A DNA stretch of 31,216 nt from Gammaproteobacteria bacterium UBA6173 (lineage in GTDB: Bacteria > Pseudomonadota > Gammaproteobacteria > Pseudomonadales > Pseudohongiellaceae). Below are positions 1-8,360 of this stretch, one piece after another. The translations under genes and the position numbers were made by a program. The stretch lies in assembly GCA_002422225.1 (NCBI GenBank), contig DITX01000120.1, positions 1 to 31,216 of the forward strand, read 5' to 3'. Within the stretch, counting starts at the first letter, position 1; every line of letters starts with the position of its first letter. The notes below the pieces were generated by a model. The model made no database searches, was not told the DNA's origin, and saw only the letters and a program-made list of their open reading frames with translations.

Positions 1-3000
1 TGCATGCCGTTACCGGAGCAGGTTTCGCAGCGACCGCCGGAGACGTTAAAGGAAAAACGTCCGGGCTGATAACCGCGCAGGCGCGCATCAACGGTGTCGG
101 CAAACAGTTTGCGGATGGTGTCCCAGATGCCGACATAACTGGCAGGGCAGGAGCGTGGTGTTTTGCCAATGGGCGTCTGGTCCACCTGCAGAATACTGTC
201 GATGGATTGCCAGCCGTCGATGTTGTCGCAGTCCTGCCAGTTGATGGCTTTGCGTGCGGATTTTTTTGTGAATCTGCCGGCGGCGCTGACAGCTGCGAGT
301 ATGTTGTTAAACAGGACACCACGGATCAAGGTACTTTTACCACTACCGCTGACACCACTGATGACAACCAGTCGGCGCAGAGGGATATCAATATCCAGTT
401 TGCGCAGGTTGTTCATGCGGGCGCCGCTGATGCGCAATTGTTCGGTTTCAAACTGATCGCGGCTCTGGCTATTGCGCACATCGGATAAGGGGTGACGCAT
501 GGGATTGGCCAGGAACTGCCCTGTCAAGGAGCGTTTGTTTTTCTTCAGCTGCGCCAATGTGCCGGTAGCGACAATTTCTCCACCTTTAACCCCGGCGCCA
601 GGTCCCACATCAATCAGATAATCTGCTTCTGCCATGGTGGCATCGTCGTGCTCGACCACAACCACGGTGTTGCCATGTTGCTGCAGTTCACGCAGGGTTT
701 TGATCAGCTGCGCATTGTCGCGCGCATGCAGGCCAATCGTGGGTTCATCCAGAATGTAACAGACGCCCTGCAGATTGGAACCCAGCTGAGATGCCAGCCG
801 TATGCGTTGCGCCTCACCACCACTGAGTGTGGGCGCGCCACGGTCCAGACTGAGATACCCCAGTCCGACTTTTTGCAGGAAACTCAGGCGGCCGGTCAGT
901 TCTGGCAAGATATCGCGCGCAATACTCTCCTGCTTTTTGTCCAGTTTGATTGTGCTGATGGTGGTGGCGGCATGATCCACGGACTGTTGCGTCAGTTCAG
1001 CAATATTCCACTGTTGGAAGCGCACTGCCAGTGCCACCGGATTCAGCCGGGTGCCTTTGCATTTTTTACAGGGTTTGCCGACATCAGCGTTTTCCAGATC
1101 CAGCCAGTTTTCTTCTTCGCCCGTTAACTCCTCAGTAAACTCAGGCAGGATCTCCCCGGTACCATAACAGCTATGGCACCAGCCATGTTTGGAGTTAAAC
1201 GAAAACAGCCGCGGGTCCAGATCATCAAAACTGTCACCGCACGAGGGGCAGGCCCGACGTGTTGAGAACAACGCATCGGTGGCCGCCTGCATGTTGCTGG
1301 TGCTTTTTTTAGTGCCGATTTTTGTAACGCTAGCCGCTGTGTTAACGGGGCTGATCATCAATAATCCGTTACCTACTGCCAACGCTTCGTCAATCAAGGC
1401 GGTCAGAGCCTTTTCGTTTTTGCTACTGATAGCAATTGATTTGATCAGCACTTCAATATTGTGCTCTTTAAAACGATCGAGCACTGGCCAGTTGTTAGTG
1501 GGCAGGTATTTCCCGTCCACGCGCAGTTCGGTATACCCTTTGCCCGCTGCCCATGCGGCCAATTCTTTGTAAATGCCTTTGCGGCCGACCACCACCGGTG
1601 CCAGTATACTCACAGTCTGCCCCCGCCAGTCACTGAGAAGGCGCGACAAAATCATCTCGCGGCTTTGTGGTTCAATCGGCACCTCGCAGCTTGGACAGTA
1701 TTGTGTGCCCAGCTTCACAAAAATCAGGCGTAAAAAGTGGTAAATCTCAGTCAGTGTAGCCACCGTACTTTTGCGGCCACCGCGGCTGGTGCGCTGCTCT
1801 ATGGCAACAGTTGGCGGAATGCCATGTATGGCATCCACATCAGGGCGTGTCGCCGGTTGCACAAACTGCCGGGCGTAGGCATTCAATGACTCCAGGTAAC
1901 GACGCTGACCTTCTGCAAACACAATATCAAAGGCCAGCGTGCTCTTGCCGCTACCGCTGACGCCAGTAATAACCGTGAACTTGTTCCAGGGAATACTGAC
2001 ATCGATATTTTTTAGATTGTGCTCGCGCGCGTGGTGAATCTGAATGGCGGCTTCACGTTTAACAGCTTTGACACCGCTGGCTTGAGCCATTGGTAGTTTG
2101 CCGGATTTGCTGTGGTTGAGTTCCTGCTCATATTGTCGCAGTGCGTCGGCAGTGTGTCCTGTACTGTCTGAGCTAAACCACGCAGGTGTGCCGCTGGCAA
2201 TCAGCTTGCCGCCGTCGATACCACCTTCCGGGCCAATATCAATAAGCCAGTCGGCCGCACGAATGACATCCAGATTGTGTTCAATGATCAGCAGCGAATG
2301 CCCGGCATCCATCAACTTGCGAAACGCTTTTAACAAGACATGAATATCGTGGAAGTGCAGACCCGTGGTGGGTTCGTCAAACAGAAACAGCATACCTTTG
2401 TTTGGTGCCTTCGTTTTGCTTCGCGCTGCGCTGTTACGCTTGCTGGCAGCAGCAGCCGGCAATTCGGCCAGATGTCCTGCCAGTTTGAGGCGCTGAGACT
2501 CACCACCGCTCAGGGTAGGGACAGCCTGGCCCAACTGTAAATAGTGCAGGCCAACATCGATCAGTGGTTGCAGGCAGTGCTCAACGTCCGTGTCACCCTG
2601 GAAAAACTCCAGTGCCTCTTCTACGGTCAGTTCCAGTACGTCAGCAATCGATAGTGCTTGTGTATTGTCGCGCGGATCCAGCAACGTGACTTCCAGAATT
2701 TCCCGGCGATAACGTTTGCCATTACACTCGCTGCAACGCAGGTACACGTCACTCAGAAACTGCATCTCAAGGTGTTCAAAACCATTGCCTGAGCACACTG
2801 GGCATCGGCCGTTACCGGAGTTAAAACTGAAAATGCCCGGTGTATAAGAACGCTCTTTTGCTAAGGGTTGATCAACAAACCGTTTGCGGATGACATCAAA
2901 GGCACCTACATAGGTGGCAGGTATCGAGCGTGTGGTTTTACCAAGCGGACTCTGGTCTACAAATACAATATTAGACAGATGTTGCTGACCATTGATGCTG

Positions 3001-5045
3001 TCGTGTGAGCCGGGGGCCTCAGTGGTAATACCAAAGTGGCGGCATAACCCGCGATACAGCACATCACGCATCAGCGTTGATTTGCCCGAGCCGCTGACGC
3101 CGGTAATACACACCAGTTTTTGCAGCGGAATTTCAAGATCTATATTTTTGAGGTTGTTCTCACGCGCGCCTTTGATATTGATGACATGATCAACAGCTGG
3201 GCCTGGCTCAGGTTTCGCCGCAGTGTCGGAATTACTGACAAATGGTTCAGCGACCAACAGTTCGCTGCGGAGATATTTTGCGGTCAGTGAGTCTTTGTTG
3301 CGCAGCAGCTCGGCCGGTGTGCCCATAAAACGTACTTCACCGCCGCGCTTGCCAGGGCCTGGACCAATATCAATGATCAGATCAGCGGCCAGCATGACCT
3401 GCGGGTCATGTTCCACCACAATCAGCGAATTACCGGCATCACGTAATCTGTGCAGAATACTGACCATACGCTGCATATCACGGGTGTGCAGGCCTATGCT
3501 GGGTTCATCGAGCACAAACAAGGTATTCACCAGCGATGTGCCAAGCGCAGTGGTCAGATTGATACGCTGCACTTCACCGCCGCTTAATGTGCGTGATTGC
3601 CGATCCAGGGTCAGGTAGCCAAGTCCAACATCCAGCAGGTAATTCAGTCGTGACCGGATTTCACCAAGCAGTAACTCAGTGGCCGCATCTAGCCTGCCGG
3701 GCAAACGCAGCGCTTTAAAGTAGGCTGCGCAGTCTTGCAGTGATAAGAGCATAAGCTCGTTGATCGGGTAACTGTGTGTCGGCAGGCCATGATCACCCGG
3801 CAATGATGGCTGTTGATGCAGGCGCCACCACAAGGCTTCGGGTTTTAGTCGCGCGCCATGACAGGCATGACATTCAGTGTAGGCGCGGTAACGCGACAAC
3901 AACACGCGGATGTGCATTTTGTAAGCCCGGCTTTCCAGCCAGCCAAAAAACCGGCGGATGCCATACCAGACTTTATCCTGCCAGCCGCCTTCACCCTCCT
4001 GCACCCAGGTTTGTTGCTGTTGCGTCAACTCTTTCCACGGTGTATCCAAGGGGATGCCGGCTTTGCGTGCATATTTTTCAAGATCGTCCTGACATTCTTT
4101 GTAGCTGGCGCTTTGAAATATTTTAATCGCGCCTTCACGCAGGGTTTTATTGTGGTCAGGAATGACCAGATCAAAATCCACATCAATGATGCGCCCAAAC
4201 CCTTTACAGCTTTCACAGGCCCCAATTGGGGAGTTGAATGAAAACAGACCTGGGCCGGGTTCGCTGAATTGTCGGTCACAGTCTGGGCAATGCAGATGAC
4301 TGGAATAGGCTTTGATCACTTGTTGTGCTGTGTCCGGTTCGCCATACACAATCACGTGCCCGCTGCCATGATGCAGTGCGGTTTCTATCGCCTCGCCCAG
4401 ACGTTCCCGGTTGCCTTCATTCAGGCGAAGACGATCCTGCACGGCATGCACCTCGTGCTCGTGCTGTGCCTGAATGCGGGTGTACCCTTGTTGGTTGAGC
4501 CACTGCAGAATCTCGTCGCCGGAAAAATTGTGCGGTACATGAACAGGCAGGCAAACATGAATACGCGACTCAACCGGCAGGCTGGCCATCAAATCCGCGA
4601 TGATGCTCTGCGTATTGTCGCGTTTTACCTCGCGCTGGCAACCAGGACAGTGCAGATGAGACAGGCGGGCATAAACCAGTTTGATATAGTCGTTCAGTTC
4701 GGTCATGGTGCCGACGGTTGAGCGCGAAGTGCGTACCGGATTGCTCTGGTCTATCGCTATGGCCGGCGGGATGCCTTCTATACTGTCGACCGCCGGTTTG
4801 TCCATGCGATCCAGAAACTGGCGCGCATACGCAGAGAACGTTTCTACATAACGACGTTGGCCCTCGGCATAAATAGTGTCGAAGGCCAATGTGGACTTGC
4901 CGGAGCCACTGAGGCCGGTGATCACAATCAGTTTGTTTACTGGTAGTTCGAGTGAGATATTTTTGAGATTGTTCTGTCTTGCGCCGCGCAGCACAATGGA
5001 TTCAATTGCACTGCCACCAGTTGTTTTTTGTTTTACGAGCGACAT
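1..5045 (-). CDS. uvrA: Tandem UvrA-family excinuclease ATPase (double-length UvrA, 3' end outside window)
   Basis: UvrA is the damage-sensing ABC ATPase of nucleotide excision repair. One reading frame stays open from the ATG at 5045 to the left edge, about 1,681 codons. The usual UvrA has about 940 residues and two ATPase modules. Here four Walker A motifs (GxSGSGKST) have their lysines near residues 50, 655, 1034 and 1570. I checked that all four lie in the same frame. Each half has LSGGE signatures, DEPxxGLH Walker B motifs and CxxC zinc-finger pairs; the last seen is CETC at the edge. The halves join near residues 970-995 through a Lys/Ala-rich linker. An Ala/Lys/Ser-rich insert (about 863-884) separates signature and Walker B in module 2. 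An AGGAC about 17 nt before the ATG is a distant ribosome site. Double-length UvrA proteins occur in some proteobacteria. This is probably not the cell's standard uvrA. Confidence 0.93.
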   Translation of the reverse strand, partial: MSLVKQKTTGGSAIESIVLRGARQNNLKNISLELPVNKLIVITGLSGSGKSTLAFDTIYAEGQRRYVETFSAYARQFLDRMDKPAVDSIEGIPPAIAIDQSNPVRTSRSTVGTMTELNDYIKLVYARLSHLHCPGCQREVKRDNTQSIIADLMASLPVESRIHVCLPVHVPHNFSGDEILQWLNQQGYTRIQAQHEHEVHAVQDRLRLNEGNRERLGEAIETALHHGSGHVIVYGEPDTAQQVIKAYSSHLHCPDCDRQFSEPGPGLFSFNSPIGACESCKGFGRIIDVDFDLVIPDHNKTLREGAIKIFQSASYKECQDDLEKYARKAGIPLDTPWKELTQQQQTWVQEGEGGWQDKVWYGIRRFFGWLESRAYKMHIRVLLSRYRAYTECHACHGARLKPEALWWRLHQQPSLPGDHGLPTHSYPINELMLLSLQDCAAYFKALRLPGRLDAATELLLGEIRSRLNYLLDVGLGYLTLDRQSRTLSGGEVQRINLTTALGTSLVNTLFVLDEPSIGLHTRDMQRMVSILHRLRDAGNSLIVVEHDPQVMLAADLIIDIGPGPGKRGGEVRFMGTPAELLRNKDSLTAKYLRSELLVAEPFVSNSDTAAKPEPGPAVDHVINIKGARENNLKNIDLEIPLQKLVCITGVSGSGKSTLMRDVLYRGLCRHFGITTEAPGSHDSINGQQHLSNIVFVDQSPLGKTTRSIPATYVGAFDVIRKRFVDQPLAKERSYTPGIFSFNSGNGRCPVCSGNGFEHLEMQFLSDVYLRCSECNGKRYRREILEVTLLDPRDNTQALSIADVLELTVEEALEFFQGDTDVEHCLQPLIDVGLHYLQLGQAVPTLSGGESQRLKLAGHLAELPAAAASKRNSAARSKTKAPNKGMLFLFDEPTTGLHFHDIHVLLKAFRKLMDAGHSLLIIEHNLDVIRAADWLIDIGPEGGIDGGKLIASGTPAWFSSDSTGHTADALRQYEQELNHSKSGKLPMAQASGVKAVKREAAIQIHHAREHNLKNIDVSIPWNKFTVITGVSGSGKSTLAFDIVFAEGQRRYLESLNAYARQFVQPATRPDVDAIHGIPPTVAIEQRTSRGGRKSTVATLTEIYHFLRLIFVKLGTQYCPSCEVPIEPQSREMILSRLLSDWRGQTVSILAPVVVGRKGIYKELAAWAAGKGYTELRVDGKYLPTNNWPVLDRFKEHNIEVLIKSIAISSKNEKALTALIDEALAVGNGLLMISPVNTAASVTKIGTKKSTSNMQAATDALFSTRRACPSCGDSFDDLDPRLFSFNSKHGWCHSCYGTGEILPEFTEELTGEEENWLDLENADVGKPCKKCKGTRLNPVALAVRFQQWNIAELTQQSVDHAATTISTIKLDKKQESIARDILPELTGRLSFLQKVGLGYLSLDRGAPTLSGGEAQRIRLASQLGSNLQGVCYILDEPTIGLHARDNAQLIKTLRELQQHGNTVVVVEHDDATMAEADYLIDVGPGAGVKGGEIVATGTLAQLKKNKRSLTGQFLANPMRHPLSDVRNSQSRDQFETEQLRISGARMNNLRKLDIDIPLRRLVVISGVSGSGKSTLIRGVLFNNILAAVSAAGRFTKKSARKAINWQDCDNIDGWQSIDSILQVDQTPIGKTPRSCPASYVGIWDTIRKLFADTVDARLRGYQPGRFSFNVSGGRCETCSGNGM

Positions 5046-5055
5046 GTCAGTGATT

Positions 5056-5292
5056 TCAGATGTCCTTTATGCCGTTAAATATGGTTTTGCGTGGCCGCGC
5101 CATCACGCGTTGCACCATGGGTAAAAAGAACTCCAACGGTTTTGATTCAAATTCCGAATCAAAAGCCTTGTCGTCGTAAATATCGCAAAATGTACATTTG
5201 TTCCACGAGCAGCCGTTAGTTACCTGCAAAATCAGGGACTTCCACTCACTGGGAGGGCGAAAAACCGGTTCGACATAGGACATGGGATACAT
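5056..5292 (-). pseudogene. Truncated radical SAM protein (N-terminal fragment)
   Basis: The 78-codon frame encodes the beginning of a radical SAM enzyme: an RPPSEW segment followed by NGCSWNKCTFCD, which carries the cluster-binding cysteines in CX4CX2C spacing. Enzymes of this type are normally several hundred residues long. Here the similarity fades soon after the cysteines and a stop follows, so the TIM-barrel is missing. The start could be 5292 or the ATG at 5283 (MSYVEP); neither has a good ribosome site. The stop is only 10 bp before the tandem uvrA start, so the fragment lies inside that gene's leader. I read it as a remnant of a deletion. A surviving function as a leader peptide is possible but unsupported. 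Confidence 0.7.
5140..5164. repeat. Perfect 9-bp inverted repeat inside the radical SAM remnant
   Basis: TTTTGATTC and GAATCAAAA flank a 7-nt centre, giving a perfect 9-bp dyad. It lies just after the cysteine motif of the truncated radical SAM frame, where recognisable homology fades. It could be a hairpin in the uvrA leader transcript, a binding site, or a deletion scar. The sequence alone does not decide. Confidence 0.6.
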
Positions 5293-5299
5293 GGGCAGG

Positions 5300-5308
5300 A
5301 TTATAGCA
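5300..5308 (-). promoter_or_regulatory. Extended -10 promoter for the radical SAM remnant / tandem uvrA
   Basis: On the minus strand the sequence reads TGCTATAAT, a perfect -10 hexamer with the TG of an extended -10 element. No good -35 is visible at 16-18 bp. Transcription would start near 5293, at the first codons of the truncated radical SAM frame, and continue into the uvrA homologue. This makes the fragment part of the uvrA leader. Confidence 0.5.
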
Positions 5309-5372
5309 GTCGTTTGGTACTGAGCGTAGAATACGCGCTTTTTAAATCAGGCCTGACTTGCCGGTAGCCACT

Positions 5373-6083
5373 ATGGACATTTTGATTGCCATTGCGCTTG
5401 TTTTTGTAGGTGCCTATGTACAAACCGCCACCGGTTTTGGTTTGGCTGTGATCGCAGCGCCCGTGTTGTTTTTTGTCAACCCGGATTTGGTACCGGCACC
5501 AGTAACGGTGTGCGCGCTGCTGTTGTCCTTGATCAATGCTTGGGTGTTTCGTGACGGGGTGTCATTAAAAGGTTTACAGGCAGCGGTAATTGGCCGCATC
5601 CCTGGTTCTGTGGCGGGAGCAGCGTTGCTGTTATGGATGGATAAAGACATGCTGGCACTATGGATTGGGTTGTCAGTGCTGTTTGCGGTTGCAGTCAGTC
5701 TGAGTTCATTGCGATGGCATCCAACCAATAATCGTATGATGGCGGCAGGTTTCCTGTCTGGGTTTATGGGTACCAGTACCTCTATTGGTGGCCCGCCGAT
5801 GGCCTTGCTGTGGCAGCATCAGGATCTGGCGCTGATTCGTGCCAATCTGGCTGCGTTTTTTGTGGTGAGTTGTCTGATATCCCTGATAATTCTGACGCCG
5901 ATCGGGCATTTTGGAATTTCCCATATGGTATTGTCCTTGCCCTTGTTGCCCGCCACCTTGGCAGGTTATTGGCTTGCCAGAAAGACCATGAAGCACATTT
6001 CTGCCCGCATGGTCCGTATAGGTTCGCTGACATTGTGCGCCGCTTCGGGTCTATATGCGGTAATTTCAGCCTTGGCAGGGTAA
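5373..6083 (+). CDS. TauE/SafE-family permease
   Basis: A 236-residue, almost wholly hydrophobic protein of the TauE/SafE (DUF81) family of inner-membrane anion exporters, associated with sulfite, sulfoacetate and related organosulfur anions. The family hallmarks are two related halves of membrane segments with glycine-rich turns. They are seen as YVQTATGFGLAVIAAP near the N-terminus and GFLSGFMGTSTSIGGPPMALL in the middle. I chose the ATG at 5373 because the membrane segment starts at once (MDILIAIALVF). A TTG at 5358 would add five residues, and no strong ribosome site distinguishes them. The gene stands alone, with a TetR regulator downstream on the same strand after about 180 bp. The substrate cannot be read from sequence. 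Confidence 0.85.
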   Translation: MDILIAIALVFVGAYVQTATGFGLAVIAAPVLFFVNPDLVPAPVTVCALLLSLINAWVFRDGVSLKGLQAAVIGRIPGSVAGAALLLWMDKDMLALWIGLSVLFAVAVSLSSLRWHPTNNRMMAAGFLSGFMGTSTSIGGPPMALLWQHQDLALIRANLAAFFVVSCLISLIILTPIGHFGISHMVLSLPLLPATLAGYWLARKTMKHISARMVRIGSLTLCAASGLYAVISALAG

Positions 6084-6261
6084 TCGGGCCAAGCATGGCT
6101 GTCTGTTGTTAATTTATTTATTGGGTTAAACTCCCGTGTTTGTGGTCAACATCAATACCGTCTGATCGTTCTCAAAATAGTAATCAAGCTTGGTAGTGCG
6201 CCGGGTGAAAAACTGCAAAGCTGTGTGGTTAGCCAAGGTGCCGGGCAAGGAGTTATAGCTA

Positions 6262-7002
6262 ATGAATAATGCTGTCAAACGTGAAATGGAACAGCTGTCG
6301 TGGCCGCATAACACGGGAATGGATGCATTCAAACGCGCTTGGTTGTTAGAAGGCGAACCGCTCTGGGAGCGTGTGTTTGCGGTTCATCACGAGCGAATGC
6401 AGATAAAAAACGGCAAAACTGCACTTAAAAATCTCCAAAAAATATTTACCTGTACATTTCGCCTGGCCAATAGTCAGGGTTTCCATTCCATGAGTTTGCG
6501 TGATCTGAGTCGTGAAGCCGAAATTAGTATGGGTGGGCTATACGCTTACATCGGCAGCAAAAGTGATCTGGCGGCGGCAATTGCGGCTGTGGTTAGGCAA
6601 ACAATCGATGATGTTCTGTCAGACTTGACGCTTCATAATCTTGATCCTTATGAGCGCCTGAAAGCGCTGATTTATGCCGATCTTTATATGAACGATATCT
6701 TGCATCAGTGGTATTACTTCTGCTTTCTTGAAGCAAAAGGACTCGATAAAGCCCAGCGTGAGGAAGCTATTCAAATGGAGTTTAGCTTCGATCTGCGCTT
6801 ACAGGATATTTTCTCTGAAGGCATTCAGACTGGGGTTTTTCGTTATGACGGAGAGTTGTCTTTGCTGGCGGCCGGTACAACGGCAATGCTGCAACAGTGG
6901 TACCTGAAACGTTGGAAATTCCAACAATTGGACACCAATATCCAACAGTATGCGGAATTCATACTGTCGAGTCTGTTAAACAGCCTTAACTATAAAAAGT
7001 GA
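6262..7002 (+). CDS. TetR/AcrR-family transcriptional regulator
   Basis: A 246-residue TetR-type regulator. The DNA-binding helix-turn-helix lies at about residues 76-98 (MSLRDLSREAEISMGGLYAYIGSK), in the usual TetR pattern where a Tyr and Lys close the recognition helix. The helical C-terminal half would bind a ligand and form the dimer. A GGAG nine bases upstream supports the ATG at 6262. That start gives about 55 residues ahead of the first TetR helix, more than usual. Met20 or Met46 would give a conventional length. The nearest target candidates are the upstream TauE/SafE permease on the same strand and the convergent acyltransferase gene, but no operator was identified. The ligand is unknown. 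Confidence 0.88.
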   Translation: MNNAVKREMEQLSWPHNTGMDAFKRAWLLEGEPLWERVFAVHHERMQIKNGKTALKNLQKIFTCTFRLANSQGFHSMSLRDLSREAEISMGGLYAYIGSKSDLAAAIAAVVRQTIDDVLSDLTLHNLDPYERLKALIYADLYMNDILHQWYYFCFLEAKGLDKAQREEAIQMEFSFDLRLQDIFSEGIQTGVFRYDGELSLLAAGTTAMLQQWYLKRWKFQQLDTNIQQYAEFILSSLLNSLNYKK

Positions 7003-7038
7003 GCCTTTGCAAGCAGCCGGCTATCGATGACAGGGATG

Positions 7039-7650
7039 TCAGTCCGCATTCTCAGGTTTGATTCCGCGCTTGTCCCTATAGAACATTCTTATCTCACTGA
7101 TGTCTTGCTCGATCATGCCGGTAGGGTAAAAAAAGTCAGCAAGCCCCGCTTCTTTTTTGGCAACATCCAGATATCCCATCAGAATCGGGACGCCCGCATT
7201 ATTTGCGATGTGGTAAAACCCGGTTTTCCATGCTTTTACTTTGCTGCGAGTGCCCTCGGGGGGCACCAAAACAACCATCTGTGGGTTGTCTTTGTACTGT
7301 TGTACCACCTGATCCACCACGCCATGGTGTTGACTGCGATCAATGGCGATGCCTCCAAGCCAGCGCATGATGCCGGCAAAGGGAAACATAAACAGCGAGC
7401 TTTTCCCCATCCAGTGCAGTTTCAGCTCCAATTTGAGCGCCACCATCAACATTAAAGGGAAATCCCAGTTGCTGGTGTGTGGCGCGGCTATCAACACAAA
7501 GCGCTGATTTTCAATACGTTTTCCGATAGCACGCCAGCCTGCCAAATGCAAAAAGGCTGATGAAATTGTTCTGAGAACAGGCGTCACAACGGGTGTATTA
7601 AACACCGTCTTCTGCATTATTTTTATTGTGTTTTTAGGTTTTTCAGACAT
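7039..7650 (-). CDS. PlsC-type lysophospholipid acyltransferase
   Basis: A 203-residue acyltransferase of the PlsC/LPLAT superfamily, which transfers fatty acyl groups to lysophospholipid or related acceptors at the membrane. The catalytic HX4D motif is HTSNWD, with His58 and Asp63. The acceptor-phosphate-binding motif is PEGTRS at residues 131-136. Both are intact. The length is somewhat below that of housekeeping PlsC proteins, and the exact acceptor is unknown. Its ATG directly abuts the stop codon of the nitroreductase upstream, with no intervening base, which indicates translational coupling and one transcript. It is convergent with the TetR gene, 36 bp away. Confidence 0.88.
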   Translation of the reverse strand: MSEKPKNTIKIMQKTVFNTPVVTPVLRTISSAFLHLAGWRAIGKRIENQRFVLIAAPHTSNWDFPLMLMVALKLELKLHWMGKSSLFMFPFAGIMRWLGGIAIDRSQHHGVVDQVVQQYKDNPQMVVLVPPEGTRSKVKAWKTGFYHIANNAGVPILMGYLDVAKKEAGLADFFYPTGMIEQDISEIRMFYRDKRGIKPENAD

Positions 7651-8205
7651 TTACCAATCCTGAACAAACGAGCTGATGGATTCCTCTTGTAACTGTCGGA
7701 CCGGGCCGTCAATTGTACCCATATACAGATATCCGATAATTGACTCTGTATCGCTCACACCGAGCCCCTCACGCACAATGGAATGTTCAGCCATTACGCC
7801 GGTTCGCCAGATTGCTCCGACATTAAGCGCGTGTGCTGCGGTCAGCATGTTTTGCAATGCGCCGGCTGCCGACAAGTGTTGTTCTGCTACCGGGACTTTA
7901 GGGTGTGGTTTGGGAGAAGCAATGCCAACCAGCACCAAGGGCGCGCGCAGCGCCTTCGCACGAATATTAGCAAGTTCACCTGCACTTATATCCGGTGTAT
8001 CGGCAAGGCTGGCATGTGCAAACAGATCAGCCAGTTTTTCCAGGGAATTGTCGCGAATCATCAAGAATCGCCATGGCCGGAGTAAACCATGATCGGCTGT
8101 ACGCAGGCCTGCTCTGATGATCTGTTCCAGTGTATGCGGGTCTGGGCCTGGGGCTCGTACGCGTGATACAGAAACGCGCGTGAGCAGCGCAGTGAGTGCG
8201 TCCAT
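7651..8205 (-). CDS. Nitroreductase-family FMN oxidoreductase (YdjA-like)
   Basis: A 184-residue protein of the small, single-domain nitroreductase family close to YdjA, which binds FMN as a dimer and reduces nitro or enone compounds with NAD(P)H. Visible signatures are the N-terminal RADHG-like segment (RTADHGLLRPWRF) that contacts the flavin phosphate, a central region with conserved Leu/Ala-rich helices (SAAGALQNMLTAAHALNVGAIWRTG) and the C-terminal GYLYMGT strand. The length suits YdjA-type enzymes. A weak GGAAA lies 9-13 nt before the ATG. It is the first gene of a two-gene unit with the acyltransferase. The physiological substrate is unknown. Confidence 0.88.
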   Translation of the reverse strand: MDALTALLTRVSVSRVRAPGPDPHTLEQIIRAGLRTADHGLLRPWRFLMIRDNSLEKLADLFAHASLADTPDISAGELANIRAKALRAPLVLVGIASPKPHPKVPVAEQHLSAAGALQNMLTAAHALNVGAIWRTGVMAEHSIVREGLGVSDTESIIGYLYMGTIDGPVRQLQEESISSFVQDW

Positions 8206-8360
8206 TAAGTTTTTCCAAGTTTGTCGTTAAACTGACGGTGAGCATAAATCAAATATTGGTTTATTAGAATCGTCCGTGTAAGCTGAGTTCCCCTGCTGAG
8301 TGGTCGGTGGTATTATTTCCCACGCCCATTTGCTGGACACCCAAGGTTATTGAGGAAGTC

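Noticed and set aside
163..4721. Several plus-strand open frames of 60-210 codons
   Set aside because: They are antisense to the tandem uvrA frame, have no recognisable domains, and their composition mirrors the opposite strand.
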